A DNA stretch of 44,531 bases from a virus: the IMG/VR virus record IMGVR_UViG_3300042691_046541, positions 1 to 44,531 of that record; one strand, given 5' to 3'. Position 1 is the first letter of the stretch; every line of letters starts with the position of its first letter. This document shows positions 1 through 8,337 of this stretch, piece by piece. A model generated the notes under the pieces. That model did not search any database. It saw only the letters and a program-made list of their open reading frames with translations, and was not told the origin of the DNA. The position numbers and the translations under genes are program-made.

Positions 1-180
1 GACTCCGTGGTGCTGATCACCGAGCCCGCGGTGGTGTCGGTCGGCGGGGAGCAGAAGACCCGGGCGAACATCGCCGCTCAGGTGGGCGCAGCTGGCAGCA
101 CGTTCCGGGTGCGGGTGAACGTCGCCTTCACGGACGGCACCTCGGCAGTCGGCCTTGCCGACGTTGAGTTCGACGCGTGA
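1..180 (+). CDS. C-terminal part of a virion-associated protein split by the window ends
   Basis: Frame 1 is open from the first base to a TGA at 178-180 (about 59 residues). It is in the same frame as the unfinished gene at 44214-44531, which stops exactly on a codon boundary. I infer that they are one gene of about 165 residues in a circular genome. This half is rich in Val, Ala and Thr and ends VGLADVEFDA. It looks like a beta-sandwich end of a fibre or tail accessory protein. The next gene starts on a GTGA overlap at 177, as expected in a phage late operon. Confidence 0.7.
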   Translation, partial: DSVVLITEPAVVSVGGEQKTRANIAAQVGAAGSTFRVRVNVAFTDGTSAVGLADVEFDA

Positions 181-947
181 GCCTGCGCCTCGGGATCGAC
201 GTCGAGACCTCCGAACTGACCCGCTACATGGGGCGGCTGCGGACGAAGAGCCTCGCCTTCGCCGCGGTGAACGGGATCAACGCCACCGTGAAGCGGGTGC
301 AGGAAGAGGCGCGCCGGAACATCGAACGGGAGTTCACGGTCCGCGCGGCCACCCGGCAGTTCGTGCTACGGGAGGGCGCGAAGATCATGCAGTTCGCGAG
401 CACCAGGCAGCCGACGCCGTTCGCCGAGCTCGGAGTGAACAACCGCCCGCGCTTCCTGCTCGGCGAGTTCGAACGGGGCGCTCAGCGCCGGCCGTTCACC
501 CCGGGCGCGAAGAGCGTCGCTCGCCCCCTCGCCGGGAGCGCTGCCCGACCGACGTTCGGCTCGACCGTGCCCGCGGCCCTGCGCTTCAAGGCGCTGCAGC
601 TGCGCCCGCAGCTGGACTCGCTGCAGCGCAAGGAACTGCGGAGCATCAAGGGCGCCGACCGGAAGGAGACCGCAGCCCTGCGTGCGGCCCGCCGCTCCGA
701 GCTAGGACGCGGACGCGTGTGGAAGGGCAAGCAGCGCACGTACGCGGTCCCGGGCGTGGGCGTGTTCCAGCGCACGGGGCCGAAGACGTCCGAACTGCTG
801 TACGTCTACGACAGCGACATCCGCCTGCCGCCGCGGCTTCGGTTCGTGGCGAGCGCGCGGGAGAAGGCGCCCGCGTGGCTGCGGCAAGAGACGCGCAAGG
901 CGCTGGCGGCGGAGATTCGCGAGGCGCGGCGTCGCGGTCGACTGTGA
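177..947 (+). CDS. putative minor tail protein, gpZ-like
   Basis: A 256-residue basic protein starting at GTG on the previous stop codon (GTGA overlap). It opens with a predicted helix followed by an Arg/Glu-rich stretch (about 30-75), has an Arg/Ala-rich middle, and a C-terminal part with VYDSD and RLPPRLRF before a basic helix. The length, the basic composition and the place in the late operon resemble lambda gpZ-type minor tail or tail-completion proteins. No catalytic motif is visible. The family call rests on general resemblance, so the function is tentative; it is very probably a virion or assembly protein. Confidence 0.5.
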   Translation: MSLRLGIDVETSELTRYMGRLRTKSLAFAAVNGINATVKRVQEEARRNIEREFTVRAATRQFVLREGAKIMQFASTRQPTPFAELGVNNRPRFLLGEFERGAQRRPFTPGAKSVARPLAGSAARPTFGSTVPAALRFKALQLRPQLDSLQRKELRSIKGADRKETAALRAARRSELGRGRVWKGKQRTYAVPGVGVFQRTGPKTSELLYVYDSDIRLPPRLRFVASAREKAPAWLRQETRKALAAEIREARRRGRL

Positions 948-1070
948 TTCACCAGCAGCAGGCGCAAGTGCCTGACGCGATTGGGTCCTTCCGGAGCGGC
1001 GGCTAGGTCGAGGGTGCCGGCGACCCCGACGTATCGCTAGCTCCAGCGCCGTTCTAGGTGTCCGCCCTCC
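948..1070 (+). other. gap before terminase; candidate cos/packaging region
   Basis: These 123 bases separate the minor tail-like gene from the small terminase gene and hold no convincing ORF. In lambda-type phages the cos site lies directly upstream of the small terminase gene, so this is the obvious place to look. Weak inverted repeats are visible (GGCGC-AA-GTGCC near 970, GGCTAG and GCTAGC near 1000-1042). I cannot define the nick sites from sequence. Confidence 0.3.
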
Positions 1071-1613
1071 ATGCCACGAGCCCCGAGGTTCTCCCGCATC
1101 ACCCAGCGCGAGTGCGCCGAGATGCACGGGGTCGACGTTCGGACGGTCAGGCGCTGGGACGAGGAGGGCCACCCGCGGAACGACGACGGCACCTACGGCG
1201 CGGCCGCCTCGATCGAGTGGCGGCTGACGCGCGCTCTAGAGGGTGATCAAGACGGCGCGCGAGCGAAGGCGCGCGCCGACAACGAGCGAGCCGACAAGCT
1301 GGCACTCGAGAACGCGGTGCGCCGCGGCGAGTTGGTCGAGGTGGCCGAGGTTGAGCGCGAGGTGGGCGCGCTGCTCGCCGACATCCGCACCCGCGTGCTC
1401 GCAGTGCCCACGAAGAGCGCCCCACGGGTAGCCCATGCCACTGACCCTGCGGTGTGTCGCGAGATCATCGAGCGCGACCTTCACGATGCCCTCGGCGACA
1501 TCGCCACCGCCGATCTCCAAGGCAACTCAGCGGACGACGCTGCAGGCGATGGCGAGCCGGCTGCGCCGGCTGATGAGGCCGCCGCCGAAGCTCACGATCT
1601 CGGAGTGGGCTGA
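1071..1613 (+). CDS. terS: terminase small subunit (Nu1-type)
   Basis: A 180-residue protein with an N-terminal helix-turn-helix (about residues 8-35: ITQRECAEMHGVDVRTVRRW) of the winged type used by lambda gpNu1 to bind cos DNA. A charged helix follows (about 60-105), then an acidic, Ala/Asp-rich tail (about 150-180) that would contact the large subunit. The ATG at 1071 has no strong Shine-Dalgarno sequence. The gene lies just before the large terminase gene, and its 3' part overlaps the start of that gene in another frame by about 65 bases. The role is to recognise the packaging site and load the motor. Confidence 0.85.
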   Translation: MPRAPRFSRITQRECAEMHGVDVRTVRRWDEEGHPRNDDGTYGAAASIEWRLTRALEGDQDGARAKARADNERADKLALENAVRRGELVEVAEVEREVGALLADIRTRVLAVPTKSAPRVAHATDPAVCREIIERDLHDALGDIATADLQGNSADDAAGDGEPAAPADEAAAEAHDLGVG

Positions 1614-3408
1614 CCGCTTCCGCAAGCTGTCGAGTGAGGACAGCGCCGAGCCCGGCCAGTGGCGCACGGACCGCGTGCCGTGGCAGCGCGAAATCATGGA
1701 CGCGATCTCGGACCCGACTGTCCGAGAGGTCTGGTTCATGAAGTCCGCGCAGGTGGGCGCGACGCAGATCCTCGGCAACGTCATAGGGTTCTACGTCCAC
1801 CAAGACCCGGCGCCGGTGATGCTGGTGCAGCCGACGCTGGAGGTCGCGGAAGGCTGGAGCAAGCAGCGACTCGCCCCGATGATCCGGGACACGCCGGTGC
1901 TCACCGAACTGATCGGCGACGCGCGTTCGCGGGACAGCGGGAACACGCTGCTCGAGAAGAGCTTCCCGGGCGGCACGCTGAAGATCGCTGGCGCGAACTC
2001 GCCTGCGAGCCTACGGTCGCGACCGATCCGCGTCGTGCTCTGCGACGAGGTCGACGCGTACCCGATGAGCGCGGGCCCGGAAGGCGACCCGATCGCGCTC
2101 GCGAAGAAGCGGTCGACGGCATTCTGGAATCGGAAGTTCGTCGCGGTCTCGACGCCGACGATCAAGGGGCAGAGCCGCATCGAGCGAGGATTCATGAGCG
2201 GCGACCAGCGCTACTGCTACGTGCCGTGCCTCGCGTGCGGCGCGATGCAGCGGCTCGTCTGGACGCAGCTTCGCTGGGACGACGACCGTCCGGACTCGGC
2301 CCGGTATGCGTGCGTGGAGTGCGGCTACGAGCACGGGGAGCACGAGAAGCTCACGATGCTCCAGCATCGGCAGTGGCGCGCGACCGAGCCGTTCCGCGGC
2401 GTTGCCTCGTTCCACGTGAGCGAGCTGTACTCACCGCTGTCGACGTGGGCCGAGATGGTCGACGCGTTCCTGAAGGCCAAGGGCCAGCCGGAGACGCTGC
2501 AGACGTTCGTCAACACCGCGCTCGGCGAGAGCTGGGCCGATACGTCGGAGGCGGTGAAGGCGGACAGCCTGGTCGGACGCCGGGAGCCGTACACGCCAGA
2601 CCGCGTGCCGGCGGGTGTGGCGATGCTGGTGCTCGGAGTCGACACGCAGGACGACCGGCTCGAGGCCTCCGTGTGGGGGCTGGGCCGCGACGAAGAGGCC
2701 TGGCTGATCGAGCATCAGGTGCTGCGCGGCGACCCTGGCAGCGAGGCCGTGTGGCACGACCTCGACCGCTTCCGGCTGCTGCCGCGACGCACGGAGGACG
2801 GCCGCTCGCTGCTGATCGAGGCGACGGCGGTCGACAGCGGCGGCCACTTCACGCAGCACGTGTACGCGTACTGCGCGCGGCGCAAGGCACAGCGCGTCTG
2901 GGCCGTGAAGGGCGCGGACGGGCAGGGCCGGCTCATCTGGCCCCGGAAGGCCAGCCGCTCAGCGAAGCACCGCGCGGACGTCTATGTGATCGGCGTCGAT
3001 ACCGCGAAGGACCTGCTCTACGGGCGGCTGAAGCGGGTGCACGAGCCGGGCGCCGGCTACCTGCACTTCCCGCTATCAGTCGACGAGGGCTACTTCGCGC
3101 AGCTGACGGCCGAGACGGTCGTCTATCAGACGGTGAAGGGCCGGCGGGTCCGCGGCTACCGGCCGAAGACGGCGGGCGCCCGCACGGAGGCCCTCGACTG
3201 TCTGGTCTACGCGTACGCCGCGTTCGTGGGCCGCGGCGGGCCGCGGCTCGTGCAGTTCGCGCCCTCGGTTGAACGGGCGACCGCAGTTGAGCCTGAGGTC
3301 GTAGCCGCCGAAGCGCCGCCGCCGGCGGCGCCTACACCTGCGCCGCCGCCGGTGCGGAGACGGGAATCGAACTGGCTGGGAGATCGGACGCGCAACTGGC
3401 TGCGCTGA
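1549..3408 (+). CDS. terL: terminase large subunit, GpA family
   Basis: ATP-driven DNA packaging motor and nuclease. I prefer the ATG at 1549 (619 residues), since the family homology begins at the following PPPKLTISEWAD. The longer frame from 1435 adds a low-complexity extension over the small-subunit gene. Counting from 1549, a Walker A-like SAQVGATQ lies at 66-73 and Walker B CDEVDAY at 145-151. C207/C210 and C235/C238 form a zinc-ribbon pair. The nuclease domain has GVDTQDDR (D345, D348/D349), D409 and E527/D530. The C-terminus is a Pro/Ala-rich tail. All hallmark residues are present, so the protein should be active. Confidence 0.95.
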   Translation: MASRLRRLMRPPPKLTISEWADRFRKLSSEDSAEPGQWRTDRVPWQREIMDAISDPTVREVWFMKSAQVGATQILGNVIGFYVHQDPAPVMLVQPTLEVAEGWSKQRLAPMIRDTPVLTELIGDARSRDSGNTLLEKSFPGGTLKIAGANSPASLRSRPIRVVLCDEVDAYPMSAGPEGDPIALAKKRSTAFWNRKFVAVSTPTIKGQSRIERGFMSGDQRYCYVPCLACGAMQRLVWTQLRWDDDRPDSARYACVECGYEHGEHEKLTMLQHRQWRATEPFRGVASFHVSELYSPLSTWAEMVDAFLKAKGQPETLQTFVNTALGESWADTSEAVKADSLVGRREPYTPDRVPAGVAMLVLGVDTQDDRLEASVWGLGRDEEAWLIEHQVLRGDPGSEAVWHDLDRFRLLPRRTEDGRSLLIEATAVDSGGHFTQHVYAYCARRKAQRVWAVKGADGQGRLIWPRKASRSAKHRADVYVIGVDTAKDLLYGRLKRVHEPGAGYLHFPLSVDEGYFAQLTAETVVYQTVKGRRVRGYRPKTAGARTEALDCLVYAYAAFVGRGGPRLVQFAPSVERATAVEPEVVAAEAPPPAAPTPAPPPVRRRESNWLGDRTRNWLR

Positions 3409-3419
3409 CCGGAGAGCAC

Positions 3420-3638
3420 ATGGGATTCACGACGAGCGACTTGCAGGCGATCGAGCGAGCGATCGCGACCGGCGAGCGCATCGTGCGCATCGGCGAGCGC
3501 CTGATCGAGTACCGCAGCGTCGAGGACCTGCTGAAGGCGCGTGACGCCATCAAGGCGGAACTCGACAAGCCGCCCGGTGGCAGCACCGACGCGCAGCGCC
3601 GGTACTCGCGCGTCATCTTCAGCCGGGGGCGCGAATGA
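3420..3638 (+). CDS. gpW-like head-tail joining protein
   Basis: A small 72-residue protein between terminase and portal, exactly where lambda gpW sits. It starts 12 bases after the terminase stop with GGAGAG upstream. The sequence gives helix (LQAIERAIATG), a short beta hairpin (ERLIEYRSVEDL), helix and a basic C-terminal tail, which matches the gpW alpha-beta-alpha fold. gpW binds the portal after DNA packaging and makes the site for the next connector protein. The stop overlaps the portal start (ATGA-type, 3635-3638). Confidence 0.8.
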   Translation: MGFTTSDLQAIERAIATGERIVRIGERLIEYRSVEDLLKARDAIKAELDKPPGGSTDAQRRYSRVIFSRGRE

Positions 3639-5116
3639 AGCTCGTCGACCAGGTGCTTGCGAAGGTCGCGCCGGCCCGCGCCCTGCGCCGCGCACGCGAG
3701 CGTGCCGTCGCCGGCATCCTCCGCGGCTACGACGGTGCGAAGCTTGCGAAGCGCGGCGATGCGTGGCTGCCGGCCACCACCAGCGCGAACGCCGAGATCG
3801 GCCCGGCGGCGGCGCGGCTGCGCGCTCGCGTGCGGGATCTCGTGCGGAACAACCCGTACGCTGCGCGCGCGAGGGACGTGCTCGTCGGCAACCTCGTCGG
3901 CACGGGCATCACGCCGCAGAGCCGCACAGGCGACGACGCGCTGGACGCCCGGGTCGAGGGCGTGTGGCGCGAAGCGGCGGATGCGCTCGACGCGGACCTG
4001 CAGCTCGACGCCTACGGCCTGCAGGCGCTCGCGGCCGGCGCGATGATCGAGAGCGGCGAGGTGTTCGCGCGGCGGCGGCCGCGGCAGGCGGAAGACGGCC
4101 TGCCGGTGCCGATGCAGGTGCAGCTGCTCGAGGCCGACCACCTCGACGCGACGCGCCAGCTCGGGCGAGATGGCAACGACCTGGTCGACGGCATCGAGCT
4201 GGACCTGGTCGGTCGGCGCGCAGCCTACTGGATGTGGCGGCGGCACCCAGGCGAGGCAGCCACGGTGTCGCGCATCCAGCTGGAGAGCGTGCGCGTGCCG
4301 GCGTCCGAGATCGCGCACCTCTACCGCAAGCAGCGCCCGGGCCAGCTGCGCGGAGCGCCGTGGTTCGCGCCTTCGATGATCGCGATGCGCGACCTGGACG
4401 AGTTCTTCGAGGCTGGACTGGTCAAGAAGAAGATCGAGGCGTGCTTCGCAGGCTTCGTCGTTCACGCCGATCAGGACGAGCCGGCGCCGCTGGGTCCCAC
4501 GAAGCGCGACGACGAGGGGGCGCGGGTTGAAACGCTCGAGCCCGGGCTGCTGCAGTACCTGCGTCCCGGGGAGGACGTGAAGTTCGCCCAGCCGACCTCG
4601 GTCGGCGGCGACGAGTGGTTCGTCATTCACACGCTGATGCGCATCGCGGTGGGTGTCGGCGTGACCTACCACCAGATGACCGGCGACCTCCGCCAGGCGA
4701 ACTACTCCAGCCTCCGTGCCGGCCAGAGCGAGTTCCGGCGCATCGTCGAGCAGCTGCAGCACCAGTGCCTCATTCCGATGCACTGCACCCCCGTGTGGCG
4801 CTGGGTGATGGATGCCGCGGTGCTCGCCGGCCGCCTGCCCCGCCGCGGCTACCCGGTGGAGTGGACGCCGCCGAAGTTCGACCCGGTCGACCCGTTGAAG
4901 GACGTCACGGCCGAGATCATGGCGATCCGCGCAGGCCTGCAGACGCTGCACCACGGCATCCAGCGCCAGGGCTACGACCCGCGCGAGCTTCTGCGGCAGA
5001 TTGCGAGCATCAACGCCGAGATCGATGAACTTGGCCTGACCCTCACGACCGACCCGCGCAAGGTGACCGACACCGGCGTGGCGCAGGCGGCCCCGGCCGC
5101 GACTCCCGAAGAGTAG
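3635..5116 (+). CDS. portal protein, lambda family
   Basis: A 493-residue portal protein of the lambda gpB type, forming the dodecameric channel at the capsid vertex. Recognisable segments are RNNPYAARARDVLVGNLVGTGI (about 70-90), the ARQLGRDGNDLVDGIELD loop (about 175-192), RKQRPGQLRGAPWFAPSM (about 231-248) and the MTGDLRQANYSSLRAGQSEFRR signature (about 347-368), which is typical of this family. A basic N-terminus is followed by mixed alpha/beta wing and stem regions. The start overlaps the gpW-like gene by 4 bases. The C-terminal tail is Ala/Pro-rich. Confidence 0.93.
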   Translation: MKLVDQVLAKVAPARALRRARERAVAGILRGYDGAKLAKRGDAWLPATTSANAEIGPAAARLRARVRDLVRNNPYAARARDVLVGNLVGTGITPQSRTGDDALDARVEGVWREAADALDADLQLDAYGLQALAAGAMIESGEVFARRRPRQAEDGLPVPMQVQLLEADHLDATRQLGRDGNDLVDGIELDLVGRRAAYWMWRRHPGEAATVSRIQLESVRVPASEIAHLYRKQRPGQLRGAPWFAPSMIAMRDLDEFFEAGLVKKKIEACFAGFVVHADQDEPAPLGPTKRDDEGARVETLEPGLLQYLRPGEDVKFAQPTSVGGDEWFVIHTLMRIAVGVGVTYHQMTGDLRQANYSSLRAGQSEFRRIVEQLQHQCLIPMHCTPVWRWVMDAAVLAGRLPRRGYPVEWTPPKFDPVDPLKDVTAEIMAIRAGLQTLHHGIQRQGYDPRELLRQIASINAEIDELGLTLTTDPRKVTDTGVAQAAPAATPEE

Positions 5117-5126
5117 GAGACCCCTG

Positions 5127-7082
5127 ATGCATCCCGAGAATCCGGCCGCCGCGGCGGCTCCGGAGGCGCCCTCGCGCGCGCAGCCGTCCGGCCCGCCGAT
5201 GGCTGGCACGCGCGCGGCAGCGTTCGCGCCGGCGTCCTTCGACGAGAAGCGGCTCACCGTCGACCTGGTGTGGACGACCGGCGCCGCCGTCGAGCGCCGC
5301 TCGTGGGACGGCGAGGGCTGGGTCGAGGAGCTGTCCCTCGATGAGAGCGCCGTCGACCTGTCGCGCCTGAACGCCGGCGCGCCGCTGCTGAACACGCACG
5401 GCAGCTGGGAGCTGCGCGATCAGATCGGCGTGGTCGTCGACGGCAGCGTGAGCATCGACGGCGGCGCGGGCCGCGCCACGGTCCAGTTCAGCCGCCGCGA
5501 GGACGTCGCCGGGATCGTTCAGGACGTCCGCGACGGCGTCGTCCGCAACGTCTCGGTCGGCTACTCCGTGCAGGAGTGGACCGATGTCACCCCTCCGGAC
5601 CAGAAGAAGCGCGTCTGGCGCGCCACGAAGTGGCAGCCCTACGAGCTGTCGCTGGTTCCGGTCCCCGCAGATCCGGGCGCGCAGACCCGCGCCGCCCCCG
5701 TTCCTGCGCCCGCCGATGGCGAGCGCACTGCAACCCCCGCGGCCTCCAAGCCGCTTCAGTCCGGAGAGAGCACCATGACCGAGGAAGAGATCCGGGCGGC
5801 GCGAGAGGCCGCCGAGAAGAAGGCGCGCGAGGAGGCCACGGCCGCCGAGCGTGCACGCACCGCCGAGATCCGCGAGATCGCCCGCAAGGCGTCCCTCGAT
5901 GACGAGTTCGTGCGCAAGCACACCGACGAGGGCACGGCGGTCGACCAGGTCCGCGCCGCCGCGATCGATGCGGTCGCCGCACGCTCGCTGAAGGAAGCGC
6001 CGGAGATCCGCAACACCGTGACGGCCGGCCGCGACAAGCGCGACTTCGTGCGCGCGGGCGTCGAGTCGGCGCTGCTGCACCGCCACAGCCCGTCGGCGTA
6101 CAAGCTCGACGACAACGCCCGGCAGTACGTGGGCTTCTCGCTGATCGAGCTGGCGCGCATGGCGTGCGAGGTCGAGGGCATCCGCACCAGCGGCATGTCC
6201 AAGATGGCGGTCGCCGAGCGCGCGCTGCACTCGACCAGCGACTTCCCGCTGATCCTCGCGAACGTCGCAAACAAGACGCTCCGCGCGGCGTACGAGGCCT
6301 ACAACCAGACGTTCCGGCCGTTCGTGCGGGTGGTGACGCTCGCGGACTTCAAGACCGTGTCGCGCACCCAGCTCGGCGACGCGCCGCAGCTGCTGCGGGT
6401 GGCGGAGGGCGCGGAGATCCAGCGCGGAACGATCGGCGAGGCGCGCGAGCAGTACGCGCTCGCGACCTACGCCCGCGTCGTGGCGGTGACCCGCCAGACG
6501 CTCGTCAACGACGACCTGGACGCGTTCACGCGCATCCCGGCGATGTTCGGCACGATGGCGGCGAACCTCGAGTCGGACCTGGTCTACGGCCAGATCACCT
6601 CGAACCCGACGATGGGCGACGGCCTCGCGCTGTTCGTGGCCGGGCACAACAACCTCGGCACCGGCGTGATCAACGTCGACAACCTCGGCGCCGGACGCGC
6701 GGCCATGCGCAAGCAGGTCGGCCTGAACGGCTCGCCGATCAACGTGTCGGCGCGCTACCTGCTCGTGAGCCCGGATCGCGAGACGGTGGCGCAGCAGTTC
6801 ACGTCGTCCGCGTACGTGCCGAACCAGTCCTCGACGATCAACCCGTTCACGACGCTCACGCCGATCGCCGAGCCGCGCCTCACGAACGCCGCGCAGTGGT
6901 ACCTGATCGGGGACCCGAGCCAGATCGACACCATCGAACTCGCGTACCTCGAGGGCCAGCAGGGCGTGTACCTCGAGACCCGGAACGGGTTCGACGTGGA
7001 CGGCGTCGAGATCAAGGCGCGGCTCGACGCCGCGGCGAAGGTCATCGACTGGCGCGGCTTCTACCGCAGCTCGGGCGCCTGA
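5127..7082 (+). CDS. prohead protease-major capsid protein fusion
   Basis: A single 651-residue ORF joins three modules. Residues about 25-190 form an HK97-type (U35) prohead protease with likely catalytic H91 (in LLNTHGS) and S143 (in VRNVSVGYS). Residues 217-290 are a charged coiled coil resembling a delta or scaffold domain. Residues about 300-651 form the HK97-fold capsid protein. Protease-capsid fusions are a known arrangement in some phages. An in-frame ATG at 5775 (residue 217) is preceded by GGAGAG six bases upstream and could make delta-capsid alone (435 residues). The hairpin terminator at 7108-7138 ends this head block. Confidence 0.9.
   Translation: MHPENPAAAAAPEAPSRAQPSGPPMAGTRAAAFAPASFDEKRLTVDLVWTTGAAVERRSWDGEGWVEELSLDESAVDLSRLNAGAPLLNTHGSWELRDQIGVVVDGSVSIDGGAGRATVQFSRREDVAGIVQDVRDGVVRNVSVGYSVQEWTDVTPPDQKKRVWRATKWQPYELSLVPVPADPGAQTRAAPVPAPADGERTATPAASKPLQSGESTMTEEEIRAAREAAEKKAREEATAAERARTAEIREIARKASLDDEFVRKHTDEGTAVDQVRAAAIDAVAARSLKEAPEIRNTVTAGRDKRDFVRAGVESALLHRHSPSAYKLDDNARQYVGFSLIELARMACEVEGIRTSGMSKMAVAERALHSTSDFPLILANVANKTLRAAYEAYNQTFRPFVRVVTLADFKTVSRTQLGDAPQLLRVAEGAEIQRGTIGEAREQYALATYARVVAVTRQTLVNDDLDAFTRIPAMFGTMAANLESDLVYGQITSNPTMGDGLALFVAGHNNLGTGVINVDNLGAGRAAMRKQVGLNGSPINVSARYLLVSPDRETVAQQFTSSAYVPNQSSTINPFTTLTPIAEPRLTNAAQWYLIGDPSQIDTIELAYLEGQQGVYLETRNGFDVDGVEIKARLDAAAKVIDWRGFYRSSGA
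5763..5777 (+). promoter_or_regulatory. internal ribosome binding site and start inside the capsid fusion gene
   Basis: GGAGAG at 5763-5768 and ATG at 5775-5777 sit exactly at the boundary between the protease linker and the delta/capsid part, in frame. This is as good a ribosome site as the one before the whole gene. It resembles lambda C/Nu3 nesting, where a shorter in-frame product is made from the 3' part. Use of the site is inferred, not shown. Confidence 0.55.
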
Positions 7083-7107
7083 TCGGCGGCTGACGGCAAC
7101 CCACTCG

Positions 7108-7138
7108 GAGGGCCGCTTCGTGCGGCCCTCGTCTTTTT
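7108..7138 (+). terminator. rho-independent terminator after the capsid gene
   Basis: A 9-bp stem, GAGGGCCGC (7108-7116) with GCGGCCCTC (7122-7130), closes a TTCGT loop and is followed by GTCTTTTT. It lies between the capsid fusion and the cement protein gene. In this position it probably attenuates rather than ends late transcription, lowering tail output relative to capsid, or it is bypassed by antitermination. Confidence 0.8.
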
Positions 7139-7153
7139 CAGGAGTCACGATTC

Positions 7154-7486
7154 ATGAAGAACTTCGTCCAGCCGGGCAACAACATCACGGTCCCGGCCGC
7201 TCCCTACGCGCTGACCGCAGGCCAGGGCGCCCTCCTCGGCGCACTGTTCGGTGTCGCGCTGACGGATGCCGCGAGCGGCGCGGAGGCAGTGCTCGCGACC
7301 ACCGGCGTGTACACGCTCACGGCGCTCGGCACCGACACGGCCGCGGTCGGTACCCGCATCTACTGGGACAACACCAACCGACGCTGCACCACGACTCTGA
7401 CTGGCAACACGCTGATCGGCGTGAACACCGTCGCGAAGGGCAACGGCGACACGACCGTCACCGTCCGCCTCAACGGCGCGTTCTGA
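7154..7486 (+). CDS. capsid cement/decoration protein, DUF2190 family
   Basis: A 110-residue protein with a good upstream AGGAG. The pattern MKNFVQPGNNITVPAAPYALTAGQGALLGALFGVALTDAASG, then YTLTALGTDTAAVGTRIYWD and a closing VTVRLNGAF, is typical of DUF2190 proteins, all-beta proteins that sit on the capsid surface or stabilise it. The gene directly follows the capsid gene, as is usual. It comes after a terminator hairpin, and a second GC-rich hairpin without a U-tract follows its stop (7493-7514). Confidence 0.85.
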   Translation: MKNFVQPGNNITVPAAPYALTAGQGALLGALFGVALTDAASGAEAVLATTGVYTLTALGTDTAAVGTRIYWDNTNRRCTTTLTGNTLIGVNTVAKGNGDTTVTVRLNGAF

Positions 7487-7492
7487 GCGCAC

Positions 7493-7514
7493 GGGCGGGC
7501 CTCCGGGCCCGCCC
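7493..7514 (+). other. strong GC hairpin without a U-tract
   Basis: A 9-bp stem, GGGCGGGCC (7493-7501) with GGCCCGCCC (7506-7514), closes a TCCG tetraloop in the 40-base gap between the cement protein and head-completion genes. No run of T follows, so it is probably an mRNA-stabilising or processing hairpin rather than a terminator. Confidence 0.55.
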
Positions 7515-7526
7515 ACTCAGGCCTCC

Positions 7527-7847
7527 ATGTCCCAGCGCGACTACCTTCGCCGGCTCGACGCCACAATCGTCGGGTCGCTCGCTCGCCTCGGCCTCGCCGA
7601 TACCGCGACCTACGACGGCAGCACTGCGTGCACGGTCGTAGTCGACCGCGCCGCGCAGGTGATGGGCAGCGACCCCGGGGCAATCGTCGGCACCCGCACC
7701 GTGATCCGGCTTCAGTTGCGCGAGATCGCGCGCCCGACGGCCGGGAAGCGCGTGCGCCTGACCGGTACCGGCGAGGAGTTCGAGTTGCGCGAGGAACTCG
7801 ACCGCGACGACTCGCTCGCCTCGTGGGTGGTGGTGCCCCGTGCCTAG
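7527..7847 (+). CDS. putative head-tail completion protein (gpFII-like)
   Basis: A 106-residue protein predicted to be mostly beta. It has an N-terminal helix (YLRRLDATIVGSLARLGL), then strands (TATYDG, TVVVDRAAQV, TVIRLQLREIA), and ends in ELDRDDSLASWVVV. Small beta proteins of about 100-120 residues directly after the capsid genes in lambda-like genomes are gpFII-type head-tail attachment proteins, and the TGEEFELREEL-type loop is common in that group. The 3' end overlaps the next gene by 8 bases. Confidence 0.55.
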   Translation: MSQRDYLRRLDATIVGSLARLGLADTATYDGSTACTVVVDRAAQVMGSDPGAIVGTRTVIRLQLREIARPTAGKRVRLTGTGEEFELREELDRDDSLASWVVVPRA

Positions 7848-8283
7848 TCCGATCACGTGGGACGTCGTGCAGGCGTTTCGAACCTGCCTCGGGCAGATCC
7901 GCCGCGCGAACGGCTACCGCACCGACATGGGGGCCGAGGTCTTCGACGAGCCATCGAAGCTGCTTGCCGGCGAGGCGAGCGACTGCCTCGCCGTGTACCT
8001 CGACACGGTCTCGCGGCCCGCGGATCGCGCGCTGGCGAACGTCGGCCGTGACCTCGTGGTGGTGGTCGCGGCGAAGGTGGATCACACGCTCGACGACCGG
8101 CAGGCGCGGATCCACGACCTGCTCGACGACCTCGACCGCGCGCTCACTGGCGTGGCGGCGCGGTTCCCGATCAACGGCCGCGCGCCGGAGTTCATCGCCG
8201 CGGCGGTGGACCCGGTCGCCGACGGGCTTCTCTGGGCCGGCGTGCAGGCCCGCTACAGCGTGAGCGTGCGGCGCGCGCGCTGA
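7840..8283 (+). CDS. putative tail terminator protein (gpU-like)
   Basis: A 147-residue alpha/beta protein starting at GTG 7840. The order helix (WDVVQAFRTCLGQI), acidic strand (AEVFDEPSKL), a central SDCLAVYLDT strand, strand VGRDLVVVVAAKVD, then helix ARIHDLLDDLDRAL and a C-terminal strand (YSVSVRR) fits tail terminator proteins. The position just before the tail tube gene also fits. These proteins cap the growing tail tube and make the contact with the head. The call rests on position and predicted fold; no diagnostic motif is visible. Confidence 0.55.
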   Translation: MPSPITWDVVQAFRTCLGQIRRANGYRTDMGAEVFDEPSKLLAGEASDCLAVYLDTVSRPADRALANVGRDLVVVVAAKVDHTLDDRQARIHDLLDDLDRALTGVAARFPINGRAPEFIAAAVDPVADGLLWAGVQARYSVSVRRAR

Positions 8284-8298
8284 TCCGGTTTCGACTCA

Positions 8299-8314
8299 GC
8301 CGCGCCTGCGCGGC
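8299..8314 (+). other. small hairpin before the tail tube gene
   Basis: GCCGCG (8299-8304) and CGCGGC (8309-8314) form a 6-bp stem with a CCTG loop about 24 bases before the tail tube ATG. There is no U-tract. It may protect the 5' end of a processed, highly translated tail tube message; this is inference. Confidence 0.35.
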
Positions 8315-8337
8315 GCACCCTCACAGGAGCGATCACG

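Noticed and set aside
1435-1548. N-terminal extension of the large terminase
   Set aside because: Overlaps the small terminase in another frame with low-complexity sequence; family homology starts after 1549.
5043-7148. 701-codon antisense ORF over the capsid fusion
   Set aside because: Shadow of a clearly functional gene; translation is Arg/Val/Asp-rich filler.
7493-7514. Second hairpin as a terminator
   Set aside because: Stem is strong but no T-tract follows.
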